Position numbers and translations under genes: made by a program. Positions 1-8,606 of a DNA stretch of 38,226 bases are shown in pieces. Numbering within the stretch: position 1 is the stretch's first letter; each line of letters starts with the position of its first letter. The notes under the pieces were generated by a model. The model did not search any database. It worked only from the letters and a program-made list of their open reading frames with translations, and was not told where the DNA came from. This DNA comes from Methanobacteriota archaeon (GTDB taxonomy: Archaea; Thermoplasmatota; Poseidoniia; Poseidoniales; Thalassarchaeaceae): assembly GCA_002712285.1 (NCBI GenBank), contig PATC01000022.1, forward strand, positions 1 through 38,226, read 5' to 3'.

Positions 1-2020
1 ACTCAGACATGAACATCCAATTCTCACCATCCATAGCAACGGTGAGTAAATGCTCACTGGGGTCCTCACCAGCAGCCAGAAGATCAGATCGGACACCATC
101 GAGATAAGACAGGAAGTCAGATACTGCAGCCTCTGGTGTCATAGAACCATACTGGAACGCCACTCGATCGGAGATGACACGGTCACGGAAAATTACGGCT
201 ATCTCACCGCCGGCATCGCCCTCTACAATCCAAGGTGTCGCTAATTGTGTAGCATCATCAACATCGATAGAGCCTCCACCCAACGTCGTAGATTTAGCGA
301 GAATCTCCTCATCGGAGACCATCCATTGAATGCCTACATCAGTTACAGGCTGCACCATCGGTGGAGATACTGCTTGCTCTGAAGGCCACATACCTGTAGG
401 ACGGAAGCCGAGTTCTGCTTCGAATAGATCCATTCCGTTGGTGAGATGTGTACGGACATCGTCTGGCCATGCATCCTTGTTGACACGAATACCATCTTCG
501 AAAGTCCAACCATCCATCATCAGGAGTGGCATAATTGGATGATAGTACGGCGTGGTAGTCAATTCGACTTGTCCGGCTGCCGCAAGTTGGCTGTACATCG
601 GCAAAACATTAGCCATGTGTGAGTGCTGTTGATCGATTACGTAGGTGAGGTCCGCAGGAGTATAATCACGCCCCTTCACAAAGAGATCCATTAGTCCCTG
701 ATCCGTTTGTGATGGACCATTGTATGTTGAAGGATTGTCAAAAAAAGGAGCATATTCACCCTTCACATAGTCAGGAGAGAACTGGAAAAGATACCAGAGA
801 ACTTGGAGATCAAGAAGATCTTGAGCGGGAAGGAGGTCATCATCCATGATTGTAGCAGGTTTCAGATTGTGGAGAGTTACATCGTAGATTTCCTTGTAAC
901 GTATGCTCGCTGGCATAACCCAGGCGTTGGGATCTTCTGCACTGACGTTGTAAATCCACCCACTATTCCAGAATGACTGGAATTGCATTGTATGTAATTC
1001 GAGGTCCGTTGCATTCGGGTATCCTGCAACTGTTCCATCAGGATTGATCGGCCAGTCACGTCGGGCGAAGTCCGTGTGGATATCTGGCGTCTCGTTGCGA
1101 TGATAGTCCACTAACTGCTCAAGGAAAGAAGGTACAAGATTGTAGGTTACTTGAGTGCCAGGATATTGCGAAAGGATACCAGGGGAATCGACATACTCTG
1201 TCATTGCGTGGACGCGAACCCAAGGGAGTTCGTACATCCCTGTGAGCTTATTCTTGTAATATGGTTGATGCTGGTGGAAAACAATTGCAACATTTAGCGC
1301 ATCGTCCTCCTTGTCAATTACATTTGCAGTCTGGATTTCCATCTGATTTGGTGCGCCGCTAAGATTTCTGTCAGATAGATGATACAAATGTGTGAAGGTC
1401 TCAGCTCCGTTGGAAGATGCTGGGTTCAGAGATGGGAAAGAAGTCCAGACATTACCTGCATCCTGCCATTGTGCCCAGATTACGAAATCCACCTGTGTTG
1501 GGTCACCCAAAACTGACCATGGCACCGAGACCTCTGTCACCATATTGTCCGCCCAACCAATATACCGATCACCTGGGAAGGTATGTACATCCGTAGCGGT
1601 GTTCTCCTCATGAGTAGCCGTCCAGCCACTAGACTGGTGAGCCAGGATGGCATGATAGCTAGAATCCTCTAGGACGAATGCATGATCAGCGGCAAAGGGA
1701 AGAACATGAGAGAAACCCCAATCAGAAGAGAGGGATGAACCACCTTCACTTGTATTCAAGTACACGAAAATATCTGCGCCTTCAGTAGATGAAAGGTCGG
1801 TTCCATCCCATCCGAAGGATAGGTGTGTCTGGTTCCATGTAAGATGTAGTGTGACACCATTAGAGTCGGTCCCCATCATTGAGTCTGCGGACCAGTCATT
1901 GAGATTTCCATCGATTACGATGTCTTCTGGAGTTGACGCCGTGACAATTCCTAAGAGGCATGGGCATGTGAAAACGAGAATCATAAAAATAGAGACAAAG
2001 GCCCCTCTACGACCGCCCAT
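1..2020 (-). CDS. Secreted GH57 alpha-amylase/amylopullulanase, 3' end cut by window
   Basis: This is a glycoside hydrolase family 57 enzyme that would cleave alpha-1,4 (possibly alpha-1,6) glucans outside the cell. I translated the minus strand from an ATG at 2020. A hydrophobic signal peptide (about residues 6-28) is followed by a beta-rich module (about 30-205, starting with DGNLNDW) resembling CBM9/DOMON-type sugar-binding domains, then the GH57 barrel. GH57 motifs seen are VAIVFHQHQP (about 244-253), TTTPYYHPI (region 2), GMWPSE with predicted nucleophile E548, and MDGENW with predicted acid/base D664. The frame is open to base 2, so the C-terminal part lies outside the window. An in-frame ATG at 2035 is possible, but GAGGGG sits 5 nt before the 2020 ATG. 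The gene diverges from glgP across a short shared promoter region. Family assignment is firm; exact bond specificity is inference. Confidence 0.9.
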   Translation of the reverse strand, partial: MGGRRGAFVSIFMILVFTCPCLLGIVTASTPEDIVIDGNLNDWSADSMMGTDSNGVTLHLTWNQTHLSFGWDGTDLSSTEGADIFVYLNTSEGGSSLSSDWGFSHVLPFAADHAFVLEDSSYHAILAHQSSGWTATHEENTATDVHTFPGDRYIGWADNMVTEVSVPWSVLGDPTQVDFVIWAQWQDAGNVWTSFPSLNPASSNGAETFTHLYHLSDRNLSGAPNQMEIQTANVIDKEDDALNVAIVFHQHQPYYKNKLTGMYELPWVRVHAMTEYVDSPGILSQYPGTQVTYNLVPSFLEQLVDYHRNETPDIHTDFARRDWPINPDGTVAGYPNATDLELHTMQFQSFWNSGWIYNVSAEDPNAWVMPASIRYKEIYDVTLHNLKPATIMDDDLLPAQDLLDLQVLWYLFQFSPDYVKGEYAPFFDNPSTYNGPSQTDQGLMDLFVKGRDYTPADLTYVIDQQHSHMANVLPMYSQLAAAGQVELTTTPYYHPIMPLLMMDGWTFEDGIRVNKDAWPDDVRTHLTNGMDLFEAELGFRPTGMWPSEQAVSPPMVQPVTDVGIQWMVSDEEILAKSTTLGGGSIDVDDATQLATPWIVEGDAGGEIAVIFRDRVISDRVAFQYGSMTPEAAVSDFLSYLDGVRSDLLAAGEDPSEHLLTVAMDGENWMFMSE

Positions 2021-2087
2021 AGATACCCCTCTCATGTATCGAGGATATGATTTTCACCCGATATCCACCCTTCTCAGGCTGTAGGAT

Positions 2088-2098
2088 GAATTATATGA
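2088..2098. promoter_or_regulatory. Shared TATA-like core between divergent GH57 and glgP
   Basis: The gap between the GH57 start (2020) and the glgP start (2145) holds one AT-rich core, ATTATATGA, that reads as a TATA-like box on both strands. It lies about 50 nt upstream of glgP, whose Shine-Dalgarno GGGAGGTG is at 2127-2134, and about 70 nt upstream of the GH57 ATG. This geometry would suit co-regulation of extracellular and cytosolic glucan enzymes. The assignment rests on position and base composition only. Confidence 0.4.
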
Positions 2099-2144
2099 CT
2101 CAGGAAGCGGATGGGGTTGCTCCGATGGGAGGTGTGTTACGCCG

Positions 2145-3779
2145 ATGACAATCGTATATTTGACCGCAGAGATTGGACTCAAGTCCGACCTCCATACGTA
2201 TTCTGGAGGATTGGGCGTCCTCGCAGGAGACCACGTCAAATCAGCTGCAGATGCAGGAATCGACCTGGTCGCAGTGACTCTTCTCTACCGGCAAGGATAC
2301 AGTGAGCAACACCTCGATGATGACGGAATACAGACTGAATCATACAGAGATATTGACCCAGCACAACACTTAGAGGATACTGGTATCGAGATTACCCTAC
2401 CACTCGACGGGATACAAATCCAATCTCGACTATGGAAGATGGTAGTAGAGGGTGTTAATGGATCAAAAGTGGATGTCATCTTCCTCGATACAAGACACCC
2501 TGAGAATCCTGAAAGATTTGCCAATCTAGGTGAACGCCTCTACGGGGGCGATGATTCAACGCGTATTCGGCAAGAATACCTCTTAGGAGTGGGAGGAATT
2601 CATGCGCTCGATGCGCTTGAAATCGAAATCGATGGTTTACACCTCAACGAAGGACATTGTACATTCGCAGCTCTTGAGATGCTAAACCGTGGCTGGTCTC
2701 GTGAAGAACTCAAACAAAGGACACTCTTCACGACTCACACGCCGGTTCCGGCAGGTCATGACCGCTTCACATGGCACGCAGTTGAGGAAGTCCTCGGTGA
2801 TTTACTGCCAGACGATGTCAGAGATATCGCGAACAGTGGGGACACCTGTTCGATGAGTCATCTCGGTATTGGACTCTGTGGGTCCACTAACGCCGTATCG
2901 AAACTCAATGCTGAGGTTGCCTCCGAGATGTTCCATGGAACTAGAATTCATCCGATTACGAATGGTATCCACCATACTACGTGGACTAGTACCGCAACTG
3001 CAAATCTGTTTGATGAACAAATTCAGGGTTGGCGAAGTAATCCAGAACGAGTTCGAGAGGCTTTCGACATTCCTGCAGATGCATTGAGGATGGCCCGTGA
3101 GAAGAATCGCTCATTTCTACGACAAATGGTGGAAGAACGCACCGGCGTAATTCTTGATCCAGAGCGACTCACCATCGGTTTTGCACGACGCTTTGCGACC
3201 TACAAAAGAGCAAATCTCGTGTTTTCCAACCTTGCACGACTGCGCACGATAGGTGCAGGTCGTATCCAGTTCGTGTTCTCAGGGAAGGCCCATCCTCGAG
3301 ATGAAGGTGGGAAAAACCTGATTCGACAAATCTTCGAAGGTGCTCAAGAACTGCGTGATGAGATCCCGGTTGCATTCCTTCAGGACTATTCGATGGAAAT
3401 TGGTCGGGCGATGACAGGGGGAGTAGATGTATGGCTCAATAATCCAATTCGGCCAATGGAGGCCTCTGGAACAAGTGGAATGAAGGCTGCTATGAATGGT
3501 GTTCCAAATCTCAGCATCCTAGATGGATGGTGGCCTGAGGCCTGTATTCATGGAGTAAATGGCTGGGCTATTGGGGACTCAGAAGGCGAGCGTGACGATG
3601 AGAGAGATGCAAACGCTCTGTATCGAATCCTCGAACAAGACGTTCTACCTGTTTGGGAAAACGACCGAGACAGATGGACGAGTATTATGTTGGCTTCGAT
3701 GGTTGCTAGTGCGGGATTCACAGGGGCTCGGATGATTCAAGACTACATCAGATTCTACGACGATTTTAGGACGGACTGA
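2145..3779 (+). CDS. glgP: Alpha-glucan phosphorylase, short GT35 type
   Basis: This cytosolic GT35 enzyme removes glucose from the non-reducing ends of alpha-1,4-glucans with phosphate, giving glucose-1-phosphate. The 544-residue length fits the short alpha-glucan phosphorylase class rather than the 800-plus residue muscle or E. coli type. The C-terminal PLP site is clear: MEASGTSGMKAAMNG, with the predicted Schiff-base lysine at K447. Other family landmarks are HLNEGH, THTPVPAGHDRF, TNGIHHTTW and GFARRFATYKRA. The ATG at 2145 has a strong Shine-Dalgarno, GGGAGGTG, ending 10 nt upstream. malQ starts 4 nt after the stop, so the pair is almost certainly one transcript. MalQ would produce longer chains from short imported maltodextrins, giving GlgP its substrate. 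Confidence 0.93.
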   Translation: MTIVYLTAEIGLKSDLHTYSGGLGVLAGDHVKSAADAGIDLVAVTLLYRQGYSEQHLDDDGIQTESYRDIDPAQHLEDTGIEITLPLDGIQIQSRLWKMVVEGVNGSKVDVIFLDTRHPENPERFANLGERLYGGDDSTRIRQEYLLGVGGIHALDALEIEIDGLHLNEGHCTFAALEMLNRGWSREELKQRTLFTTHTPVPAGHDRFTWHAVEEVLGDLLPDDVRDIANSGDTCSMSHLGIGLCGSTNAVSKLNAEVASEMFHGTRIHPITNGIHHTTWTSTATANLFDEQIQGWRSNPERVREAFDIPADALRMAREKNRSFLRQMVEERTGVILDPERLTIGFARRFATYKRANLVFSNLARLRTIGAGRIQFVFSGKAHPRDEGGKNLIRQIFEGAQELRDEIPVAFLQDYSMEIGRAMTGGVDVWLNNPIRPMEASGTSGMKAAMNGVPNLSILDGWWPEACIHGVNGWAIGDSEGERDDERDANALYRILEQDVLPVWENDRDRWTSIMLASMVASAGFTGARMIQDYIRFYDDFRTD

Positions 3780-3783
3780 GAGG

Positions 3784-5067
3784 ATGCCCTCGGCCAATCT
3801 AAATCGCAACCTAGGCATCCTATGTCACATAACTAGCCTCCCAAATCCGCACCTTGGCAGAGATGGAGCAATCCGATTTCTTGATGTCGTTGATGACATT
3901 GGAGCATCAGTCTGGCAGATGCTTCCGATCCATCCTCCAGACTCCCACGGATCGCCTTACTCATCTTCATCGGCATTCGCTGGCTGGAGTGGTCTCATCG
4001 ATGCTGATTTAGTAGATTCAGTTAGCCAAGATGAGGTGGATGAATTCCTCAATGAACAGCAATCATGGATTCATGATTACGCGACTTTTCGAGTTCTGAA
4101 GGAGAGATTCAACGAGGCGGCATGGACAGATTGGCCAGATGAATGCAGGAACCGGAGCGTAATCAACCTCGACTCAAATGAGACTATCCGATTCAACGAG
4201 ATTATCGAGGAACAGGTAAGATTCCATCAGAATTGGTTGTGTCTCCGTGAAGCGGCGATGAAGAAGAGTATCCAACTCTACGGAGATGTTCCCTTCTTTG
4301 TATCTCATGACTCCGCTGATGTCTGGGCAGCGCCTCATCGATTCTGTCTCGATACGTTCGGCAAACCGACTCACGTCTCAGGTGTACCACCGGACTATTT
4401 CTCAAAAACAGGGCAACGATGGGGGACGCCACTATACCATTGGGAAGCTCACCGTGACGACGGATTTGCTTGGTGGAAGAACCGTATGAAACGGATGTTC
4501 GAACTCTTCGATCTCGTCCGTATAGATCACTTCCGTGCATTCGAGGCCGCATGGTCGATACCAGTGCAACATCCTACAGCAGAGCATGGCCAATGGAAAG
4601 AAGGACCGGGGGACGAACTTCTTCAGAAAATTGTCGAGGTATGTCCCTCCGGAATCATTGCAGAAGATCTCGGAATTATTCCAAAGTCGATACATGATAT
4701 GAGGAAGCGTCATTCAATTCCAGGCATGGCGGTACTCCAATTCTCGAACGAGGACCCGGGTAATCCCCATCACCCGGACAATCATCGCAAGGATACCGTA
4801 GTCTATACTGGCACTCATGACAACAATACCACTGTTGGCTGGGGGAATATCCCGGTTGAAGACATGATTATCTCGGCAATGACATCTCCTGCAGGGCTTT
4901 GCGTTATCCCTATTCAAGACGTCCTTCAATTGGGTTCTGAAGCAAGGATGAACACCCCCGGAACGACGGAAGGCAACTGGTGCTGGACATTTGAGTGGAA
5001 GGATTTGGAATCAATGCCAGTTGATTGGTTCAGAGAGAACGCTACTCGACTTCGACCAAGGACCTAA
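3784..5067 (+). CDS. malQ: 4-alpha-glucanotransferase (amylomaltase), GH77, compact
   Basis: This GH77 disproportionating enzyme transfers maltosyl/glucosyl units between maltodextrins, releasing glucose and making longer chains for GlgP. Motifs are visible in the right order: GILCHITSLP (10-19), SPYSSSSAFAG (57-67), YGDVPFFVSHDSADVW, RIDHFRAFE with predicted nucleophile D248, IIAEDLG with predicted acid/base E294, and YTGTHDNNT with D346. At 427 residues it is shorter than the usual roughly 500. Part of the shortfall lies between the GTHDNNTTVGW motif and the PIQDVLQLGSEARMNTPG motif, which are joined by only a short linker. It is 4 nt from glgP, and its stop codon overlaps the stop of the convergent amylase. 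No signal peptide is seen, so it is cytosolic. Confidence 0.93.
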   Translation: MPSANLNRNLGILCHITSLPNPHLGRDGAIRFLDVVDDIGASVWQMLPIHPPDSHGSPYSSSSAFAGWSGLIDADLVDSVSQDEVDEFLNEQQSWIHDYATFRVLKERFNEAAWTDWPDECRNRSVINLDSNETIRFNEIIEEQVRFHQNWLCLREAAMKKSIQLYGDVPFFVSHDSADVWAAPHRFCLDTFGKPTHVSGVPPDYFSKTGQRWGTPLYHWEAHRDDGFAWWKNRMKRMFELFDLVRIDHFRAFEAAWSIPVQHPTAEHGQWKEGPGDELLQKIVEVCPSGIIAEDLGIIPKSIHDMRKRHSIPGMAVLQFSNEDPGNPHHPDNHRKDTVVYTGTHDNNTTVGWGNIPVEDMIISAMTSPAGLCVIPIQDVLQLGSEARMNTPGTTEGNWCWTFEWKDLESMPVDWFRENATRLRPRT

Positions 5068-7826
5068 TTACGCCGTGCCATCATTGCAAACGAACTCAGA
5101 AGTAAGAACATGCCAATACTTCCAATCAGAATTAATCGTGTACTCTGCGACATCCCTCCCGCAGATTCATCATCATTGGTAGAATTAGGAGGATCTGTTT
5201 CAATGGGTATGTTTGGGGTAATACCTCCGTCGGTGCTACCATCTCCATCTGGTTCTTCAGGGCAAGAGCAATCTGAGGGATCTCTTGATGAGCCATCCCA
5301 GCAAATATCAGTCGGACATACAATAGAATCAGGGTTATTCGTAGAGTTGGTCTCATTATTGGTCCCATTTTGTAAATCCGAATCAGTTGTATTGGAATCA
5401 TTGCCTTGAACCGGTTGTGTGCTAGGGTACTCACAGGATCCATCATCAAACTCTGCATTCTCATTGTAATTCGTTGCATTGAGGTCAGTACAACCCTCAA
5501 TCTGCTGGACGGGATATGTGCATGAACCATCGTCTTCTTCGGCCAATGGATCATGATTCGTTGCATTCAGATCTGTGCAACCTTGGACTGGATCGGGTTC
5601 AGGGAATGTGCATGTACCGTCATCCACCTCTGCCGTCGGATCGTAGTTATCTGCGCTAGAATCTGTGCATCCTTGGATTGGTTCTGGCTCGGGCTCAGGA
5701 TCTACTGTTGCAGTCTCATTCGTGAGTATAGTCACACTATGCGAAGTCAGATTAAGCATGGTGGTTCCATTCTCAATACCGCCATCACCGAATATTGTGA
5801 GATGATCGACGAATAATGAACCAACATCAATAGATGCATCTGTAGTTCCACGATTCAAGGCAACAAGGCTTGATTGTTCGCCAATCGATCGTTGGTAGAC
5901 AACTATGTCCGAGGAGTTGTGAATAGATACGTAACTGCCACGACGAAGGGAATCTAACTCCGACCTCAGAAGTCCAAGTTGACTGATGTTCTCAAGAAGG
6001 CCTCGCTCGCGGTCATTCTGAGTAGAATTATCCCGCCACATGTGACGGTTATCCGGATCGGCACCGCCAAACTCTCCGTATTCATCGCCCATATAGATCA
6101 TCGGTGCACCAGGAGTAGTCAGCAGCCATCCGTGAGCTTGTAATGAAGCCCGATATGGATCATCTGTTCCAGGCTGTCCAGGAAGGCCTTGCTCGACCCA
6201 CTGATTCCATTCATCTGCAGTCCCAGGGTCTGCTCTCGAAGCGAAACGAGAGACATCGTGACTTCCGACAAAGGGAACCATCACGGCGCCTTCTGTGTAC
6301 TGATCCTGACTTCGGGCCGTCCAATAATCAAGGTGGATGTAGTCATCCTGACCTGTTGCGAACACTCGGTCTGAAGTCGCATGGTACAACACGAAATCTG
6401 CCTGACCATCGAGAGCATTTGGACCAATATACTGGTTGATGGTATTGTATTGCTCTGAGTTTGAAGCGAGATCGTGTCCCGACCACCCCATCGCAGTTTC
6501 ACCCTTAAGGTAGATATCCGTGCCAGCTGTCTCAAATCGTTCATTGATTCTAACTGCGAGATTGGTAATTGCAAGATCATCGACATGCTTCACAGCATCA
6601 ATTCGCCCGCCATCAAGATCGAAGGTTTCAATCCACCATAGAACATCTTCAATCATCTGCTCAGACGCATTTCTTTCCTTCCAATCTACATCTGGCATGT
6701 AGTCTCGGAACAGACATTCAAGACGATGCTCGGTCCAATCACACCCCGGCTCACCGCAAATACATCCCTCGTTAAACCAATCTGGGTGATCGACATGATA
6801 CGGATGATCTTCATGGACATGATTCACTACAAAGTCACCCATTACACGAATCCCTGCATCATGAGCAGCATCAACGAGAGCATGGAGATTTTCTTCCGTG
6901 CCAATACGAGGATCGATGCTCCTCGGTTCAACAGGCCAGTATCCGTGATAGGCAGAAACTTGGTGTATGCTATCGGCAGCAAGTCCTGTTCTATTTGCAC
7001 CTTCGTTGAATGGGGTAAGCCAGAGAGCATTGACCCCGAGATTAGTGAAATAGCCTGATTGAATCTGCTGTGTTACTCCCTCAAGATCACCACCCATCCA
7101 GTCTGCACCTTGAGCCGCCTCTGATATCGCAACGGGATCATTGGAAGTATTTCCGTTCACGAATCGATCGGTCATCACCATGTAGATTATAGCATCATCC
7201 CACACAAATTCTGCGCCTTCACCTATCCAAAAAGGTAGGAGAAGATCGTCAGCAGGAACCCCTGAGGAATCAGTCCCCTCAATGTGGATCGTATGCTTGC
7301 CATCTTCCAACCCACTCAAGTCGAGGACCCAAGACCAGTTTCCCTCGTACCACGTAGAACCAGAAAGACCTGAAGGTGTGCCTGAAGGTGCATCCCCTCC
7401 GGACCCTGCATGCCACTCAACTGTGAGAATTTGATTCTCAATCGAATGAGTGTACATCGGCCGAGTGTCATTTTCTACCCGTGCAATACTGTTCTCAAAA
7501 GAATCACAATATCCGGTGTAAGGATTCACTGGATCCATTATCCAATTTTCATCAATAACGAACTTGTAGCAATAGTGACCATGTTCAAGATCTACCCCTA
7601 CAGTCCAGTTTCCGGGGGTCTCTTCAATCAACGACGTGCCTGTAGTCCAATTATTCCATTCACCCATTACCTCGACGGTTGTAGCTGAACCCTGCCAAGA
7701 GAAGGGATGGGTTGAATCGCGCTGACGGACAATGGAACGGCCATCAGAATCACCCGACACGAGGATTCCGAGAGAGGAAAAAAGAAGGATAGAAAGCACC
7801 GAGAAAGCCAGTGCTCGTGATCTCAT
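5064..7826 (-). CDS. Secreted, membrane-anchored GH13 alpha-amylase
   Basis: This is an extracellular alpha-amylase-family enzyme. The start chosen is ATG 7826, which overlaps the malK stop as ATGA; an upstream in-frame ATG at 7886 lies inside malK and would bury the signal peptide. In the 920 residues I see a signal peptide (5-25), a CBM48/E-set-like domain (about 38-117), a second beta domain (about 125-205), and a GH13 barrel (about 210-610). Catalytic landmarks are GDFVVNH (330-336), GRIDAVKH with nucleophile D410, KGETAMGW with acid/base E443, and GSHD (521-524). After a C-terminal beta domain come three GCTD repeats (719-801), an N/T/S-rich stalk with many N-glycosylation sequons, a Cys-rich patch and a terminal helix (896-917) ending ARRN. 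That layout implies a tether to the outer face of the cell membrane. It is the last gene of the mal operon. Confidence 0.92.
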   Translation of the reverse strand: MRSRALAFSVLSILLFSSLGILVSGDSDGRSIVRQRDSTHPFSWQGSATTVEVMGEWNNWTTGTSLIEETPGNWTVGVDLEHGHYCYKFVIDENWIMDPVNPYTGYCDSFENSIARVENDTRPMYTHSIENQILTVEWHAGSGGDAPSGTPSGLSGSTWYEGNWSWVLDLSGLEDGKHTIHIEGTDSSGVPADDLLLPFWIGEGAEFVWDDAIIYMVMTDRFVNGNTSNDPVAISEAAQGADWMGGDLEGVTQQIQSGYFTNLGVNALWLTPFNEGANRTGLAADSIHQVSAYHGYWPVEPRSIDPRIGTEENLHALVDAAHDAGIRVMGDFVVNHVHEDHPYHVDHPDWFNEGCICGEPGCDWTEHRLECLFRDYMPDVDWKERNASEQMIEDVLWWIETFDLDGGRIDAVKHVDDLAITNLAVRINERFETAGTDIYLKGETAMGWSGHDLASNSEQYNTINQYIGPNALDGQADFVLYHATSDRVFATGQDDYIHLDYWTARSQDQYTEGAVMVPFVGSHDVSRFASRADPGTADEWNQWVEQGLPGQPGTDDPYRASLQAHGWLLTTPGAPMIYMGDEYGEFGGADPDNRHMWRDNSTQNDRERGLLENISQLGLLRSELDSLRRGSYVSIHNSSDIVVYQRSIGEQSSLVALNRGTTDASIDVGSLFVDHLTIFGDGGIENGTTMLNLTSHSVTILTNETATVDPEPEPEPIQGCTDSSADNYDPTAEVDDGTCTFPEPDPVQGCTDLNATNHDPLAEEDDGSCTYPVQQIEGCTDLNATNYNENAEFDDGSCEYPSTQPVQGNDSNTTDSDLQNGTNNETNSTNNPDSIVCPTDICWDGSSRDPSDCSCPEEPDGDGSTDGGITPNIPIETDPPNSTNDDESAGGMSQSTRLILIGSIGMFLLLSSFAMMARRN
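5424..5672 (-). repeat. Three GCTD...DDGSC protein repeats in the amylase stalk
   Basis: Three units of about 24 residues follow the pattern GCTD-(5)-N-(4)-A-(2)-DDG(T/S)C, at residues 719-742, 749-772 and 778-801 of the amylase, separated by short P/E/Q-rich linkers. Each has two cysteines and an acidic DDG motif, which suggests a disulfide-stabilised, possibly calcium-binding, spacer. The repeats are visible directly; metal binding is inference. Confidence 0.85.
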
Positions 7827-8602
7827 TCTTCTTCGCCCCCAAACAGTTCGTTCGCCGTCTCTACTATGTCGTTCAGGTGAGCACATAGGAATCCTTCGAT
7901 GAACGGATTCACCGGATTCCTGTAGACATCCATTGGCGGACCATGCTGCTGAAGCACGCCCTCATTGAGTACTGCTATACGATCTGCAAGTGTCATTGCC
8001 TCAATCTGATCATGGGTGACGTAGACTGTCGTCATCCCTAGTTCATCGTGTAAACGACGAATTTCGACCCGCATCTGTTGCCGCAGTTCAGCGTCGAGAT
8101 TTGAAAGGGGTTCATCCATCAACAATACCTTTGGTTTCTTGATAAGCGCACGGCCAAGGGCGACTCGTTGACGTTGCCCCCCAGACAACTGCTTGGGCTT
8201 CTTTTCCAATTCCGCAGTGATACCTAGTAAATCCGCCGTTTCACCAACACGCCACTGAATCTCATCATCTTCAGGTCGGTCATCGCCCTTCAGCATCCTG
8301 AGGCCGAATGATAGGTTGTCCGCGATTGTCATGTGAGGATATAATGCGTAGGATTGGAACACCATCCCAATCCCTCGGGCACCAGGGGGGAGATCATTGA
8401 CGCGAGCATTTCCAATCATTACATCACCCTCAGTTACCTCCTCAAGACCTGCGAGCATACGCAAGGTTGTGGATTTCCCACAACCAGACGGTCCGAGTAG
8501 TACGAGAAATTCGCCATCCTCAATCTCAAGATTAAGCCCGTCCACGGCTGTGAAGCCATTTTCATATCGTTTCGTCACTCTTCTGTAAGTTACATTGACC
8601 AT
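7823..8602 (-). CDS. malK: Maltodextrin ABC transporter ATPase, short MalK
   Basis: This cytosolic nucleotide-binding subunit powers MalFG import. All ABC motifs are present: Walker A GPSGCGKST (37-45), Q-loop Q83, signature LSGGQRQR (139-146), Walker B VLLMDEP (159-165), and H-loop VTHD with H197. The protein is 259 residues, against about 370 for typical MalK/UgpC proteins. It ends soon after the 'MDVYRNPVNPFIEGFL' segment, so the C-terminal TOBE/OB regulatory domain is absent and replaced by a short acidic tail ending GGEEE. No frameshift is evident, because its stop codon overlaps the amylase start (ATGA). It begins 4 nt after the malG stop. Loss of the regulatory domain predicts that inducer-exclusion-type or MalT-type control through MalK is not possible here. 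Confidence 0.9.
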   Translation of the reverse strand: MVNVTYRRVTKRYENGFTAVDGLNLEIEDGEFLVLLGPSGCGKSTTLRMLAGLEEVTEGDVMIGNARVNDLPPGARGIGMVFQSYALYPHMTIADNLSFGLRMLKGDDRPEDDEIQWRVGETADLLGITAELEKKPKQLSGGQRQRVALGRALIKKPKVLLMDEPLSNLDAELRQQMRVEIRRLHDELGMTTVYVTHDQIEAMTLADRIAVLNEGVLQQHGPPMDVYRNPVNPFIEGFLCAHLNDIVETANELFGGEEE

Positions 8603-8606
8603 TCAA

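Noticed and set aside
50-1613. Several short plus-strand frames in the first 2 kb
   Set aside because: The minus strand reads continuously as a GH57 enzyme with catalytic motifs through this region, so these are shadows.
7827-7886. Upstream ATG extending the GH13 amylase by 20 residues
   Set aside because: It lies inside malK and puts a charged segment ahead of the signal peptide; the ATGA-coupled start at 7826 is better.
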